Positions 39,331 to 39,352 of a stretch of 39,352 nucleotides of DNA are shown in pieces. Position numbers and translations under genes: made by a program. Source of the stretch: Lentisphaerae bacterium RIFOXYA12_64_32 (GTDB lineage Bacteria; Verrucomicrobiota; Lentisphaeria; Oligosphaerales; YB12-FULL-65-16). The notes beneath the pieces are model-generated. The model was not told where the DNA came from. It searched no databases and saw only the letters and a list, made by a program, of their open reading frames with translations. The stretch lies in NCBI GenBank assembly GCA_001803235.1, contig MHBL01000056.1, positions 1-39,352 of the forward strand. Reading direction: 5' to 3'. The stretch's first letter is position 1. Each line of letters begins with the position of its first letter.

Positions 39331-39352
39331 GGCTCTTTGAAAACTGAATCGT
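39331..39352 (+). promoter_or_regulatory. boxA-like rRNA leader motif
   Basis: GGCTCTTTGAAAACTGAA near the last base of the window is the sequence commonly found upstream of 16S or 23S rRNA genes, where Nus factors bind nascent RNA for antitermination. The rRNA itself would begin beyond the window. Confidence 0.6.

Overview
The window reads as one stretch of bacterial chromosome, GC-rich and almost fully coded on both strands. The host is probably a Gram-negative-type bacterium with an outer membrane: there are heptosyltransferase-like LPS genes, a lipoprotein, and a SurA-like periplasmic parvulin. Housekeeping genes (RNase PH, GMP synthase ATPase subunit, ThiC, mannose-6-phosphate isomerase, S1 protein, a probable rRNA operon leader at the right edge) argue against a plasmid. 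The gene mix (DUF2092-thioredoxin fusion, Gfo/Idh/MocA oxidoreductase, many TPR proteins) suggests a planctomycete or PVC-like or neighbouring deep lineage. That placement is inference only; no rRNA sequence is included to settle it.

Layout. 1-1179 is gene-free and repeat-rich: a heptamer tandem array (36-102) and two elements with terminal inverted repeats (288-616 and 880-1032). 1180-4835 holds a thioredoxin fusion, an oxidoreductase and a TPR protein on +. 4971-10947 is a probable two-gene unit: a giant PglY/BrxC-type ATPase with a PglZ-like phosphatase domain at its C-terminus, then a HEAT / zinc-ribbon / nuclease gene that carries a one-base frameshift. 10960-21046 is a long run of tightly packed minus-strand genes: lipoprotein, parvulin, GMP synthase subunit B, ZnuA, ZnuC, ZnuB, two heptosyltransferase-family proteins and a B12-type radical SAM protein. 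21126-25968 is on +: RNase PH, a Lys/Glu-rich secreted protein, an MreC-like protein, and then a winged-helix protein and a TubZ-like tubulin/FtsZ GTPase behind an iterated-pentamer region. 26038-29008 (-) holds a TPR protein and ThiC. A third inverted-repeat element (29090-29244) with a perfect 10-bp target duplication lies between ThiC and ManA. 29555-38218 (+) holds ManA, a five-repeat S1 protein, a coiled-coil/NYN nuclease and three signalling proteins, one of which fuses a receiver domain to KaiB. A minus-strand esterase (38252-39010) and an rRNA-type promoter with a boxA-like leader close the window.

The strongest candidates for something undescribed are: (1) a chromosomal TubR-TubZ-like pair preceded by a centromere/operator-like pentamer array; (2) the PglY-PglZ-type single-chain fusion with its nuclease neighbour, a possible anti-phage system; (3) the receiver-KaiB fusion inside a three-gene signalling cluster; and (4) a small non-autonomous transposon family with CAGGGCTGTTTCAA termini.
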